From: Opitutia bacterium
GTDB taxonomy: Bacteria > Verrucomicrobiota > Verrucomicrobiia > Opitutales > T3Sed10-336
Direction of reading: 5' to 3'
Assembly: GCA_003558065.1 (NCBI GenBank)
Contig: PWMU01000007.1
Span: 1-64,000, forward strand
Length of the DNA: 64,000 bases
Part shown: piece by piece, positions 9,301-16,314 of the stretch
Numbering within the stretch: position 1 is the stretch's first letter
Layout: every line of letters starts with the position of its first letter
Made by a program: the position numbers and the translations under genes
Notes under the pieces: model-generated
What the model was told of the DNA's origin: nothing
The model's database searches: none
What the model saw: the letters and a program-made list of their open reading frames with translations, nothing else

Positions 9301-10094
9301 GACTGTCCTCCGGCGGCGTGGAGGTCGATTTCACCGGGACGGGCGATGTCCATTCCGGCAATTTCAACGCGACTCCGGGAATCGTGCACAGCGCCGTGAT
9401 TTACGTATTGAGACTTTTGATACAGGATCCGATTCCCTTGAACGAAGGGTTGATGGAGAGCGTGACCGTCAGTCTTCCCCGGGGCCTGCTTAACCCGGAT
9501 TTCGGCAACGATCCGCGAAAGGCGCCTGCGGTGGTTGCCGGGAACGTTGAGACCAGTCAGCGCCTGGTGGATGCGCTGTTGCTGGCCCTGGATCTGGTTG
9601 CGTGCAGCCAGGGGACCATGAACAACCTGGTTTTCGGCAACGACCGGCTCAGCTTCTATGAAACCCTCGGCGGGGGAAGCGGCGCGGGGCCGGGGTTTGA
9701 CGGGACGGGCGGCGTGCACACGCACATGACCAATACGGCGGTGACGGATCCCGAGATCCTGGAATTCCGTTATCCGGTCCGTCTGGAACGTTTTGAGTTG
9801 AGGCGGGGTTCCGGGGGGCGCGGGCGGCGCCGGGGCGGGGACGGGTTGGTGCGCGAGTTGCTGTTTCTCGAACCGATGTCCCTTTCCCTGTTGACCCAGC
9901 ACCGTACCGCAGGTCCGTACGGGCTGGGAGGAGGAGAACCCGGGGCCCCGGGGAGACAGGTGCTGGTTCGGGCGGCGGGGGACGAGGAAATACTCCCCTT
10001 CGTGGCCAGGGCGGAGGTTGCGCAAGGGGATCGATTAATACTGGCGACTCCGGGCGGGGGCGGTTATGGTTCAGGAAGGGAGGCTGAGGAATGA
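6306..10094 (+). CDS. fused hydantoinase A/B, 5-oxoprolinase-like (ATP-dependent)
   Basis: A 1262-residue cytosolic enzyme with the domain order of 5-oxoprolinase: HyuA N-terminal ATPase lobe with DTGGTFTD (10-17) and ATTRGTNALLEGKGA (154-167), main HyuA domain with FDMGGTSTDVSRF (364-376) and the GGGSICGF and GPGSAGARPGPACYG loops, then the HyuB domain from about residue 745 (VNLELFTNRFRSLTGEMG) to the Gly-rich C-terminus TPGGGGYGSG. Fused HyuAB enzymes hydrolyse 5-oxo-L-proline (pyroglutamate) or related lactams/hydantoins with ATP. The length matches eukaryotic and bacterial fused oxoprolinases. It overlaps pcm by 4 bp (ATGA), so the two are probably translationally coupled. The exact lactam substrate is not provable from sequence; oxoproline is the most likely. 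Confidence 0.9.
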   Translation: MEGHWQISVDTGGTFTDCLAEDPAGRTHRCKVLSNSSLRGTVGRDEGSGRVAVTLDEALPDGFLDGFSFRVLNRKDAPVRRIERFEAAVAAEPLSGDAETPARLVLGEDYGLPLKSGDSFEAVSPDEAPVLAARLVTRAGGGDKLPPMVMRLATTRGTNALLEGKGAEVAFFVTRGFADLLRIGTQQRPDLFSLRIEPRRFLHAHVVEVPERTGADGSRVAALDEAALVSEITTLREQGIDTAAVALMHSYRYPEAELRVEELLRAHGFRYVSRSAALAPLIKLLPRAETAVVDAYLSPVMNRYLDRVYQNIRDGRLYVMTSAGGLVSREMFRAKDSLLSGPAGGVVGAGAAGRQAGFPKVIAFDMGGTSTDVSRFDGEFEYAFEHRVQRARLLAPALKIETVAAGGGSICGFDGERLFVGPGSAGARPGPACYGAGGPLTLTDVNLLLGRIDRSLFGIPVFPEEAERCVEALQEELDAAGQAIETADLLQGFLDIANEIMADAVRRISVREGYDPADYALVAFGGAGGLHACALADRLGIGTILFPGDAGLLSARGLREAVIERIADRQVLEELDSFADQMDSAFAALGDEACRHLREEGLTDREIEVRRRVAEIRFKGQEITVEVDYGNGVSIGEAFERRYEELFGYRPRGRTLEVASLRVVASGRVPEPAGEAFSTNEERGAGNRVIRRDTLTGGEGFEGPRMIQDRFSTLVVDEGWKGEVGNRGTVRLVRLHVPREETERRNPEVVNLELFTNRFRSLTGEMGLQLERTALSTNIKERRDFSCALLDENGELVVNAPHVPVHLGSLGICVRAVAKALELEPGDTVVTNHPGFGGSHLPDLTVITPVFTGDGQLLGYVANRAHHAEIGGVWPGSMPPDARCLAEEGVVIPPMYLFRKGRERYGNVTRLLRESEYPTRRPEENLADLNAQAAANFRGARALAALAEAHGAETLRHYWRALKRQSAEALRGRLDRLPPGEYRGRQELDDRTPLNVTLRLSSGGVEVDFTGTGDVHSGNFNATPGIVHSAVIYVLRLLIQDPIPLNEGLMESVTVSLPRGLLNPDFGNDPRKAPAVVAGNVETSQRLVDALLLALDLVACSQGTMNNLVFGNDRLSFYETLGGGSGAGPGFDGTGGVHTHMTNTAVTDPEILEFRYPVRLERFELRRGSGGRGRRRGGDGLVRELLFLEPMSLSLLTQHRTAGPYGLGGGEPGAPGRQVLVRAAGDEEILPFVARAEVAQGDRLILATPGGGGYGSGREAEE

Positions 10095-10738
10095 TGATGG
10101 AGAGGGACGAGGATTTTCGTGAGCGGCGACGCCGGATGGTGGAGGATCAGATCGTGCGCCGCGGCGTTCGGGATGAAAGGGTATTGGAAGCGATGCGCCG
10201 GGTTCCCCGGCATCCGTTCGTTCCTGAAGATCTGCGGGACCGGGCCTATGAGGACCATCCGTTGTCGATCGGCGAGGGACAAACCATTTCGCAGCCCTAT
10301 GTGGTGGCGTTTATGACCGAGCAACTGAGCCTGAAGGGACACGAGCGGGTGCTCGAGATCGGTTCCGGCTGCGGGTACCAGACGGCGGTGCTGGCCGCCA
10401 TGTGCGCCCGTGTCTATGCCATTGAATACTTCGCTTCGCTGGCTTCGCGCGCATCAGTCACTCTCGAATCCCTGGGGATCGACAATGTGACTTTGAGGAA
10501 GGGGGACGGGAACCACGGCTGGCCGGAGGAGGCGCCGTTCGATGCGGTGCTGGTCGCTGCCGCGGCCCCGGCGCTGCCGCCGGCTCTGGTGGATCAAATG
10601 GTGGAAGGAGGAAGAATGGTGCTGCCTCTGGGCGACTGCCGGCAATCGTTGACCCTGGTGGAGAAAACCACTTCCGGAATTCGCACGACGGACGTTCTCG
10701 GGGTTCGTTTTGTGCCGCTGCTGGGCGGGCGGGGATGA
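10091..10738 (+). CDS. pcm: protein-L-isoaspartate O-methyltransferase
   Basis: Pcm methylates L-isoaspartyl residues formed by spontaneous Asn deamidation or Asp isomerisation and so starts their repair. The 215-residue protein has the family signature GEGQTISQPYVVAFMTEQL (near residues 57-75), SAM motif I VLEIGSGCGYQTAVLA, and the C-terminal GGRMVLPLG segment; the active-site Ser/Thr loop TISQP is intact. The start ATG overlaps the stop of the oxoprolinase gene (ATGA), with two more ATG codons directly following. This coupling suggests co-expression of two enzymes acting on spontaneous protein or amino acid damage. Confidence 0.95.
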   Translation: MMMERDEDFRERRRRMVEDQIVRRGVRDERVLEAMRRVPRHPFVPEDLRDRAYEDHPLSIGEGQTISQPYVVAFMTEQLSLKGHERVLEIGSGCGYQTAVLAAMCARVYAIEYFASLASRASVTLESLGIDNVTLRKGDGNHGWPEEAPFDAVLVAAAAPALPPALVDQMVEGGRMVLPLGDCRQSLTLVEKTTSGIRTTDVLGVRFVPLLGGRG

Positions 10739-10873
10739 TCACGGGGGGCGATCGTTTTCCCGCGCCGCGAAGCGGCCTGGAGGGCGGTGCCGGACCGCCG
10801 CCGCGACAGGTGTTTCGTAGTGCGGCCGATCGTCCTCAGGCGACGGCTCGAGCGGAAGTTTCCACCAGGAACC

Positions 10874-10885
10874 GGGAACGTTCCC
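10874..10885. promoter_or_regulatory. 12-bp perfect palindrome GGGAACGTTCCC upstream of sufT
   Basis: A perfect inverted repeat without spacer lies 57 bp before the sufT start, flanked by CCAG and CTGG that extend it imperfectly. It may be an operator for a dimeric repressor; no regulator gene is nearby. Confidence 0.3.
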
Positions 10886-10942
10886 CTGGCCGACCTCACT
10901 CGGCGGTTGCGAATCGGCGGCAGGTGTTTATGGTCAGTCGGT

Positions 10943-11497
10943 ATGGTTAATCAGGAAGTCACATTGACCCGGGATTGCCCGGCGACACTCATTCCCGCCG
11001 GCGACTCGGTGACCCTTCCCGAAGGGGCGCGCGTCTTTGTCTCTCAGGCTCTCGGAGGCACCGTTACCGTCCGGGCCGATTCCGGCCTCTTTCGGATCGC
11101 CGGGAAGGATCTTGACGCGCTGGGTGAAGGAGCGGCTGAAGCTCTCAAGGAGGAAGAGAGGTCGGGCGAAGGGGAGCCCGGGGAGTTCAGCGAGGGGCAG
11201 CTTTGGGAGGCGCTCAAGACCTGTTTCGACCCGGAGATCCCCATCAATATCGTGGACCTGGGGTTGATTTACGATCTGCAGGCCCGGGAAACTTCGGGAG
11301 GCCGGCACGAGGTTTCCGTGAAAATGACCCTCACCGCGCAGGGCTGCGGGATGGGCCCGGTTATCGCCGATGACGCGCGCTCGAAACTCGAGGCTTTGCC
11401 CGAGGTGGAGTCCGCTCAAGTGGCTATCGTCTGGGATCCGGTCTGGACGCCGCAGATGATCTCGGAGGAAGGTCGCAGGAAGCTCGGGATCGAGTAG
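10943..11497 (+). CDS. sufT: SufT-like MIP18/DUF59 iron-sulfur assembly factor
   Basis: A 184-residue protein. The N-terminal 70 residues hold a SufT-type extension (TRDCPATLIPAGDSVTLPEG, then a stretch matching beta-sandwich strands), followed by a Glu-rich linker and a DUF59/MIP18 domain: LWEALKTCFDPEIPINIVDLG, VSVKMTLTAQGCGMGPVIADD and PEVESAQVAIVWDPVW. SufT-type proteins help deliver Fe-S clusters to target proteins. The conserved Cys in AQGCGMG is present. The reading frame is open upstream to 10787, but the family starts at ATG 10943. No other suf or isc gene is in the window, so the gene is detached from the SUF operon. Confidence 0.88.
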   Translation: MVNQEVTLTRDCPATLIPAGDSVTLPEGARVFVSQALGGTVTVRADSGLFRIAGKDLDALGEGAAEALKEEERSGEGEPGEFSEGQLWEALKTCFDPEIPINIVDLGLIYDLQARETSGGRHEVSVKMTLTAQGCGMGPVIADDARSKLEALPEVESAQVAIVWDPVWTPQMISEEGRRKLGIE

Positions 11498-11513
11498 AGC
11501 GGGGCCGGATTGA

Positions 11514-12827
11514 TCATTCGGGCACCGTGACTTTGAAGGTGATTTCTCCGCGGCTGTCCCTCGTGAGGGAGTGGCGTCCCGGGTCCTCCTGAGGGAAGTC
11601 TTCGTTCCGGATGGTTTCGCCGCCGCCGTCGATGCCGTCGGGCCCGAGGCTGTAGATGACGAAACCGTTGTTGAGTTTCCGATATCGCAATGGCTCGTCG
11701 CTGGAGAAGGGATCCAGGGGAACCCGCTTCAGGTTTTCCGGGGACAGGGCGTCTGAAGAATCCGGATACTCTTTGCGGGTGAGGCGGTATTTTTCGACAG
11801 CGAGCGCGGTCAGAAGCAGCCGATTGACGGCCCTGGAGTGGAGGAAGAGAAGCCAGATCTCGTCGGCGTCGGCGAAGTCCCGTGCCAATCGGTCGTTGGG
11901 GCCGTCGCCGGGTACGGGCCAGTGCCGGATGCCTTCGGCGAAGGGTAATTCCACGGCTTCCAGGGCGCGGTCCCGGGTCTTGCGGGTGTTGGCGACCAAG
12001 CGTCCCTGGTGAAGGCGAAACATCAACCAGTATTCGAGCAGAGGATCGAGGAGCGGCGTGTTCCGGGCGGTCCCGTCTTCTCTCCCCGGCAGGGCCGGAT
12101 TCGAATCAAGATGCCTCCGGACGAACCTCCTCCGCCAGTCTTCGGCCTCGAATTCCGAAAGCATTGTGTGAAGGCGAACCGTGGCATCCCATTCGAGAAT
12201 GCTGGAGAACGGTACCGAGCGATCGATGATGGACTCCCAGTGCCGTAGTTCTTCGCGGGTGGCCGCCTCGGCAAGAAGGGGAATTTCCGGACCGAAGGTA
12301 TTGGTGAGCGTCCCCTGGGCCGAAATTCCCGCGCGGGCCTCTTCCCGTGTGCCCGAATTGATGAAACGCTGACTGATCTCAAGCAGATCGAGAAACGCGT
12401 TCAGGGCGGCATTGAGGTTCTCTTCCTCAATCAGGAGCCGGATCTTCTCCCGGTAGAGCAGGGCGAGGTCACCCAGTTTCGGGGTGAGGGACGACTCGGG
12501 ATTCGCGGAAGGCCCTGCAGGGGGGCCGAACGGGCGTTGCAGGGATTGTTGAACCAGCTCGAAAACAGGGCGGTAATGAGTCTCCAATTCGCGCCGGTCT
12601 TTGGCGGTGTCGACAGGCGCGAGAATGGGATCCGGCCCCGCCGCTTCCAGCAACCTCAAGGCGTCCATGAGGAAGGCGCGGCCATCGGGTTCCCGTGTTT
12701 CGGGGACAACGACCGGGGGAATCCAGGGGGTCCGGTTGCCGTCGTGTATCCACCATGCGGCTGCCGATCCCGCCAGAGCGACGATCGCGGCGAAATAAAG
12801 AACGAGAAGTCTGAGTTCCTTCTGCAT
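11514..12827 (-). CDS. membrane-anchored protein of unknown function with pilin-like C-terminal motif
   Basis: The 437-residue product has one N-terminal membrane segment (residues about 5-24, LRLLVLYFAAIVALAGSAAA) and a long, mostly helical, charged exterior region with no motif I recognise. The last part carries NGFVIYSLGPDGIDGGGE, a motif common near the C-terminus of planctomycete and verrucomicrobial secretion-type or pilin-associated proteins. ATG 12827 is chosen because GGAG lies 9 bp upstream; the frame extends further to 12935 without similarity to a signal. It follows the EamA gene by 73 bp on the same strand. A periplasmic structural role is a guess. Confidence 0.7.
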   Translation of the reverse strand: MQKELRLLVLYFAAIVALAGSAAAWWIHDGNRTPWIPPVVVPETREPDGRAFLMDALRLLEAAGPDPILAPVDTAKDRRELETHYRPVFELVQQSLQRPFGPPAGPSANPESSLTPKLGDLALLYREKIRLLIEEENLNAALNAFLDLLEISQRFINSGTREEARAGISAQGTLTNTFGPEIPLLAEAATREELRHWESIIDRSVPFSSILEWDATVRLHTMLSEFEAEDWRRRFVRRHLDSNPALPGREDGTARNTPLLDPLLEYWLMFRLHQGRLVANTRKTRDRALEAVELPFAEGIRHWPVPGDGPNDRLARDFADADEIWLLFLHSRAVNRLLLTALAVEKYRLTRKEYPDSSDALSPENLKRVPLDPFSSDEPLRYRKLNNGFVIYSLGPDGIDGGGETIRNEDFPQEDPGRHSLTRDSRGEITFKVTVPE

Positions 12828-12900
12828 GCGCGTGCTCCATTCAACCTGACACCGGCAATTCAAGCGACCTGTAAACGGGTTTTCGGATTCAGTGACGCTA

Positions 12901-13803
12901 CTATTCCCGGCGCAGGACGATCCATGCGCCCGCACCCACCAGGACGGCGGCGGCGTAAAAGGCGGGTGCTGGGATTTCGGTGAAAATGAAGTAGGCCATG
13001 GCGCCGGCGAAGATGAACTGGCAGAGATTCACCACGCTGACAACCTGGCCTCGAAAGTGTTTCAGGGAATGGTTGAGAATCGAATGGCCCATGATCGTCG
13101 GAACAAGAGCCAGGGCGAGGAGGAGTCCGTATTCCTTCAGCGGATGCCCGACGAGCGGGAGCCCCATCGCGATCGCGACCGCGAGGCAAATGATCCCGGC
13201 CATCCAATAGAGCGGAATCAGGTAAAGCCAGATATTGTGAAAATCCCGGTTGCGGCGTCCCAGGGCGAGGTAGAAAGCGAACAGGAGCATCGACCCGAAA
13301 CAGACAAAATCCCCGAAAAGAAGGGCGGGATCGAGGGTGTAGTCCGATAGGCCGATCAGGACCACTCCGGCCAGGGCGAAAACCGTTCCGGCGATCTCAC
13401 GGCCGTGAATGCGTTCCCTCAGCATTGCGAGAAGGATGAAAGGCATGACCAGCGGCACCATGTTGACGATGAGGCTGGCATTGGCGGCAAAGGTCAGCCG
13501 TGCGCCGAGTGCCCAGGAAATAAAATGCAGAGCGAGAAGCAGGGCGGGGACAAAGGACCGCTTGAGGTGTTCGAAACGGTAAGTGGTTCTTTCCCGGCGA
13601 AGGTGGTAGAAAAAAACCGGCGTGAGGACCGCGGATGCAATAAGCAGGCGGTAGGCGGCGAGGAGGACGGGATGCGTCTCGCTCGCTTTGATCATGATCA
13701 CTGCGGTCGAGCACGCGAAGACCCCGAATAGCAGCCAGAGCGCCGGGAGAATGAGAGACCGTGCCTGTGCGGGAGCGGTGGCCTTTTCGGTTGAAACGGT
13801 CAT
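12901..13803 (-). CDS. EamA/DMT-family transporter
   Basis: A 300-residue inner-membrane protein of the drug/metabolite transporter superfamily. About ten hydrophobic segments can be counted in two halves of five, each half matching an EamA domain; typical features are AAYRLLIASAVLTP in the first half, the LTFAANASLIVNMVPLVMPF helix, and FRGQVVSVVNLCQFIFAGAMAYFIF in the second. Members export amino acids, metabolites or drugs; the substrate cannot be inferred here. ATG 13803 has no strong ribosome binding site. It is followed on the same strand by the membrane-anchored unknown. Confidence 0.88.
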   Translation of the reverse strand: MTVSTEKATAPAQARSLILPALWLLFGVFACSTAVIMIKASETHPVLLAAYRLLIASAVLTPVFFYHLRRERTTYRFEHLKRSFVPALLLALHFISWALGARLTFAANASLIVNMVPLVMPFILLAMLRERIHGREIAGTVFALAGVVLIGLSDYTLDPALLFGDFVCFGSMLLFAFYLALGRRNRDFHNIWLYLIPLYWMAGIICLAVAIAMGLPLVGHPLKEYGLLLALALVPTIMGHSILNHSLKHFRGQVVSVVNLCQFIFAGAMAYFIFTEIPAPAFYAAAVLVGAGAWIVLRRE

Positions 13804-13923
13804 GGATTCACGGACCGGGAAGCCCGCTCACCGTTATGGCCCGGGTTCCCGGGGAAAGGCAAGGTTTTGGGCGCTCCAGTGAAGCCCGTCGCGTTCGGAC
13901 ATGGGAAAACCCCTTGAGGCTCA

Positions 13924-13950
13924 GCCTTGAACCTCGAACCTTTGAACCGT
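13924..13950. repeat. short heptad repeat, NNTGAACC type
   Basis: CCTTGAA, CCTCGAA, CCTTTGAA, CCG: units of seven (one of eight) of the NNNGAAC family, in the gap between the EamA gene and trxA. The same unit family recurs at 45615 and 46840. Confidence 0.5.
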
Positions 13951-13975
13951 GCACCCGCCGCGGCGGCGCGGGGAT

Positions 13976-14302
13976 TCAGACGTGGGCGGCGATCTTGCTC
14001 TTCAGATCCTCTTTGTTGGTCATGCCGACGATCTGTTCCACGACAGAACCGTTCTTGAACAGGAGGAGGGTGGGGATGGCGCGGACATTATGGTCCGAAG
14101 CGATCTCGCCGTTGTCGTCGATATTCACCTTGCAAATCCGCACCTGACCGTCCATTTCCCGCGCCAATTCCTCAAGAACCGGAGCGATCGCTTTGCAGGG
14201 ACCGCACCAGGGCGCCCAGAAGTCGACCAGGACCGGTTTGTCGGCGGCGTCGACGGTTGTTTTGAAATTATCCGCGTTCAATTCCAGGATTTTGTCTGAC
14301 AT
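13976..14302 (-). CDS. trxA: thioredoxin
   Basis: A 108-residue cytosolic thioredoxin that reduces protein disulfides using thioredoxin reductase. The active site is WCGPC with Cys33 and Cys36, the cis-Pro loop is AIPTLLLFKNG, and buried acidic Asp27 in LVDFWAPWC is present. Length and composition match classical TrxA. ATG 14302 is preceded by AAGG at good spacing. It is 9 bp downstream of the tail-anchored low-complexity gene and probably cotranscribed with it. Confidence 0.95.
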   Translation of the reverse strand: MSDKILELNADNFKTTVDAADKPVLVDFWAPWCGPCKAIAPVLEELAREMDGQVRICKVNIDDNGEIASDHNVRAIPTLLLFKNGSVVEQIVGMTNKEDLKSKIAAHV

Positions 14303-14311
14303 AATAAAACC

Positions 14312-15055
14312 TTAATACTTGGTGTAAAGAAGGTAGGCGAAGACAATCGCGACCGCTGCCGCGATCACGTCAACAGCGAGACCGGCAACGCTTCCCTTCG
14401 ACTCGCTCGACTCGGCCGCTACAGGGGCGGCGCCCTCCTTCTGTGCGGCGGCGGCACCTGTTCTTTTCGGAGGGGGAGGCGGGCCGGGCGGCCGCGATTT
14501 TCCTCCCGGGGCGGAGGGCCGGGCCGGCTTCTGTTTCATGCGTGGCGGAGCGGAGGGGCTCTTGGGCGTCTCCGCGCTTTCCGGTTTCGCTCCAGGGGTG
14601 TCGTCTGCCTGGCCGGCCGCCGGAGGTTTTGGTTGGGCTCCCGCTCCGGCTGCCGCGGCGGCTTGAGAAGCCGCGGGGTCCGAACTCGCGGGCTGGGACT
14701 TCGGTTCCTCCCGGGCGGCGGATTCCTTCTTTTTCTGGTCGGAGTCGCCCGCGGGGGCGGGTTTCTCCTCGGAAGACGACTTCTCCTTGGATTCGGGCTG
14801 CCCGGAACGCTCCCCTTCCTGCCTGGAAAGTTTCAGGGGGCTCTTGCCGGAAGTGCTTTCACCGGAAGACGAACCGGCCGACTCGGAAGATGCCTTCGCT
14901 TCACCGCCCGAGGATTTCTCCTCACCCGACGAGGCCTGCGAATCGATTTTCTTATCCAGATCGTCCGGGAGTTCTCCCAGCTTGATGACCTTTTTCTTTT
15001 CCTCGTCCTCTTTCCGAGGTCCCTGGTTTTCTGGGGATTCGTCTTTGTTGCTCAT
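14312..15055 (-). CDS. low-complexity tail-anchored membrane protein, unknown
   Basis: The 247-residue product starts with a charged region (NKDESPENQGPRKEDEEKKK and KLGELPDDLDKKI), then about 170 residues rich in Ser, Glu, Lys, Pro and Ala with a proline cluster (PPGPPPPPKR), and ends in one hydrophobic segment VDVIAAAVAIVFAYLLY plus TKY. Topology is that of a tail-anchored protein with a disordered cytoplasmic part. No family is recognised. It lies 9 bp before trxA. Codon use fits its neighbours, so it is probably a native gene rather than a spurious reading frame. The protein at 2826-3233 has the same architecture. Confidence 0.7.
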   Translation of the reverse strand: MSNKDESPENQGPRKEDEEKKKVIKLGELPDDLDKKIDSQASSGEEKSSGGEAKASSESAGSSSGESTSGKSPLKLSRQEGERSGQPESKEKSSSEEKPAPAGDSDQKKKESAAREEPKSQPASSDPAASQAAAAAGAGAQPKPPAAGQADDTPGAKPESAETPKSPSAPPRMKQKPARPSAPGGKSRPPGPPPPPKRTGAAAAQKEGAAPVAAESSESKGSVAGLAVDVIAAAVAIVFAYLLYTKY

Positions 15056-15146
15056 GGTGCGTTAAGTAAACGTTGGATGATTGCCGATTGTCAAGCCAAC
15101 CGGGTTTGACCGCTCGCCGTCCGCGGAATCGGGAACCGGCGAGCCG

Positions 15147-15386
15147 TCAGGGAGTGTTTTCGCTGATGATATCGTTGAGTTCTCCGGGGTCGGTTTCAGC
15201 GAGGGTTTTGCCTCGGCATCCCAGGTGTTCCACAGTCTTGATCGCGGTTTCGGCCAATCGCTCGTGGGTTTCCTCGGAGCCGCCGGCAATGACGAAATCC
15301 TTCGCCTGGGTGATCCTCTTGTGCCCGTCTTCGTTATCGAGTCCAATACCCAGTAACAGCGCCTTCTTCGGTGGTTGATGGTTCAC
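15147..15386 (-). CDS. small conserved-looking protein translationally coupled to scpA
   Basis: A 79-residue acidic protein, no signal or membrane segment. Its ATG overlaps the scpA stop (4 bp, ATGA), so it is very likely translated together with ScpA. The sequence has an ordered core KALLLGIGLDNEDGHKRITQAKDFVIAGGSEETHERLAETAIKT and a charged tail. I do not recognise a family. The tight coupling could mean a chromosome-segregation role or a regulatory partner of ScpA, but this is inference from context only. The usual partner gene scpB is not adjacent. Confidence 0.7.
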   Translation of the reverse strand: MNHQPPKKALLLGIGLDNEDGHKRITQAKDFVIAGGSEETHERLAETAIKTVEHLGCRGKTLAETDPGELNDIISENTP

Positions 15387-16168
15387 GCTTCCAATGTCGC
15401 CGATGTTTCGGCATTTTCAAGCTCGTTTTCGGGGTCCGCCCGGCAGTGAATGTCGCTGAAGTTCTCCGTCTGTTCCACTTGCAGTTTTTTGAGGCGGACG
15501 AGTTCCAGGAGGGCGAGAAAGGTCGCGACAACCACCCGGATAGTGACGTGGTGATCCTCGTCGAACAGTGAGGAAAAAAGAAAGGCCCGCTGGCTCCTGC
15601 TCCGTTCGAGAAGCAATTCCATGCGGTCGGAGATCGTGACCTGCTCGGCGAGGATTTCGCCGGATACCAGTTTCTCGGAAAGGCGTTTGAGGACCTGGTT
15701 GAAAGCGTACCAGAGTTCGAGTTTGTCCGAAGGTTTGAGCGGGCGCTCGTCGGCGGCCATTCTGCGTCCCGAATCAACCTGTCGAGGCACCAGATTCGCC
15801 CGGAGCTCGGCGAGGTCGCGGATGTCGGACGCCGCTTTCTTGAACTTTTGATATTCAAGCAACTGGTGAACCAGTTCCCAGCGCGGATCGAACTCATCGT
15901 CGGCTTCGGGATCTTCGGTTTGCTGGTGCTTCGGGAGCAGCATCCGGCTCTTGATTTCCATGAGCGTGGCCGCCATCACGAAAAACTCGCCGGCGACGTC
16001 CGGCCGGATTTCCTCCATGGCAGCCAGGATTCCGAGGTACTGCTCCGTAATCTTCTTGATAGGGATGTCGTAGATATCGATTTCCTGTTTCCGTATAAGG
16101 AACAGCAGCAGATCGAGGGGGCCTTCGAAAACGTTGAGTTTGACCGGATAATCGGCGTTGGTGATCAT
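15383..16168 (-). CDS. scpA: segregation and condensation protein A
   Basis: ScpA is the kleisin that bridges the SMC heads in bacterial condensin. The 261-residue protein has the N-terminal kleisin block VFEGPLDLLLFLIRKQEIDIYDIPI (about 13-37), the helix EFFVMAATLMEIKSRMLLP, a central acidic region, and a C-terminal winged-helix part with VTIRVVVATFLALLELVRLKKLQVEQ. Length is typical. The start is ATG 16168. No strong ribosome binding site is visible. The gene sits between lptD upstream and a coupled 79-residue gene downstream; scpB and smc are not in the window. Confidence 0.95.
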   Translation of the reverse strand: MITNADYPVKLNVFEGPLDLLLFLIRKQEIDIYDIPIKKITEQYLGILAAMEEIRPDVAGEFFVMAATLMEIKSRMLLPKHQQTEDPEADDEFDPRWELVHQLLEYQKFKKAASDIRDLAELRANLVPRQVDSGRRMAADERPLKPSDKLELWYAFNQVLKRLSEKLVSGEILAEQVTISDRMELLLERSRSQRAFLFSSLFDEDHHVTIRVVVATFLALLELVRLKKLQVEQTENFSDIHCRADPENELENAETSATLEA

Positions 16169-16199
16169 ATTCGGGTTATCAGAAGTTCGGATTCCGGAA

Positions 16200-16255
16200 T
16201 GGTGAGGTGTCGGGGGGAGCGTGTCGAGGGGAGAGTGTCCGGTATCAGGTTTGAG
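16200..16255. repeat. heptanucleotide tandem repeat, GTGTCGN/GGGGAGN alternating
   Basis: Between lptD and scpA the sequence reads as eight 7-mers: TGGTGAG, GTGTCGG, GGGGAGC, GTGTCGA, GGGGAGA, GTGTCCG, GTATCAG, GTTTGAG. Two unit types alternate, giving a 14-bp higher-order period. The reverse complement resembles the array at 1644. Confidence 0.65.
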
Positions 16256-16314
16256 TGATGGGCCGGGGCTCTTTCTGAGTCCGGAAGGAAACGCCGGCTA
16301 CCGCGTCGGGGAAA

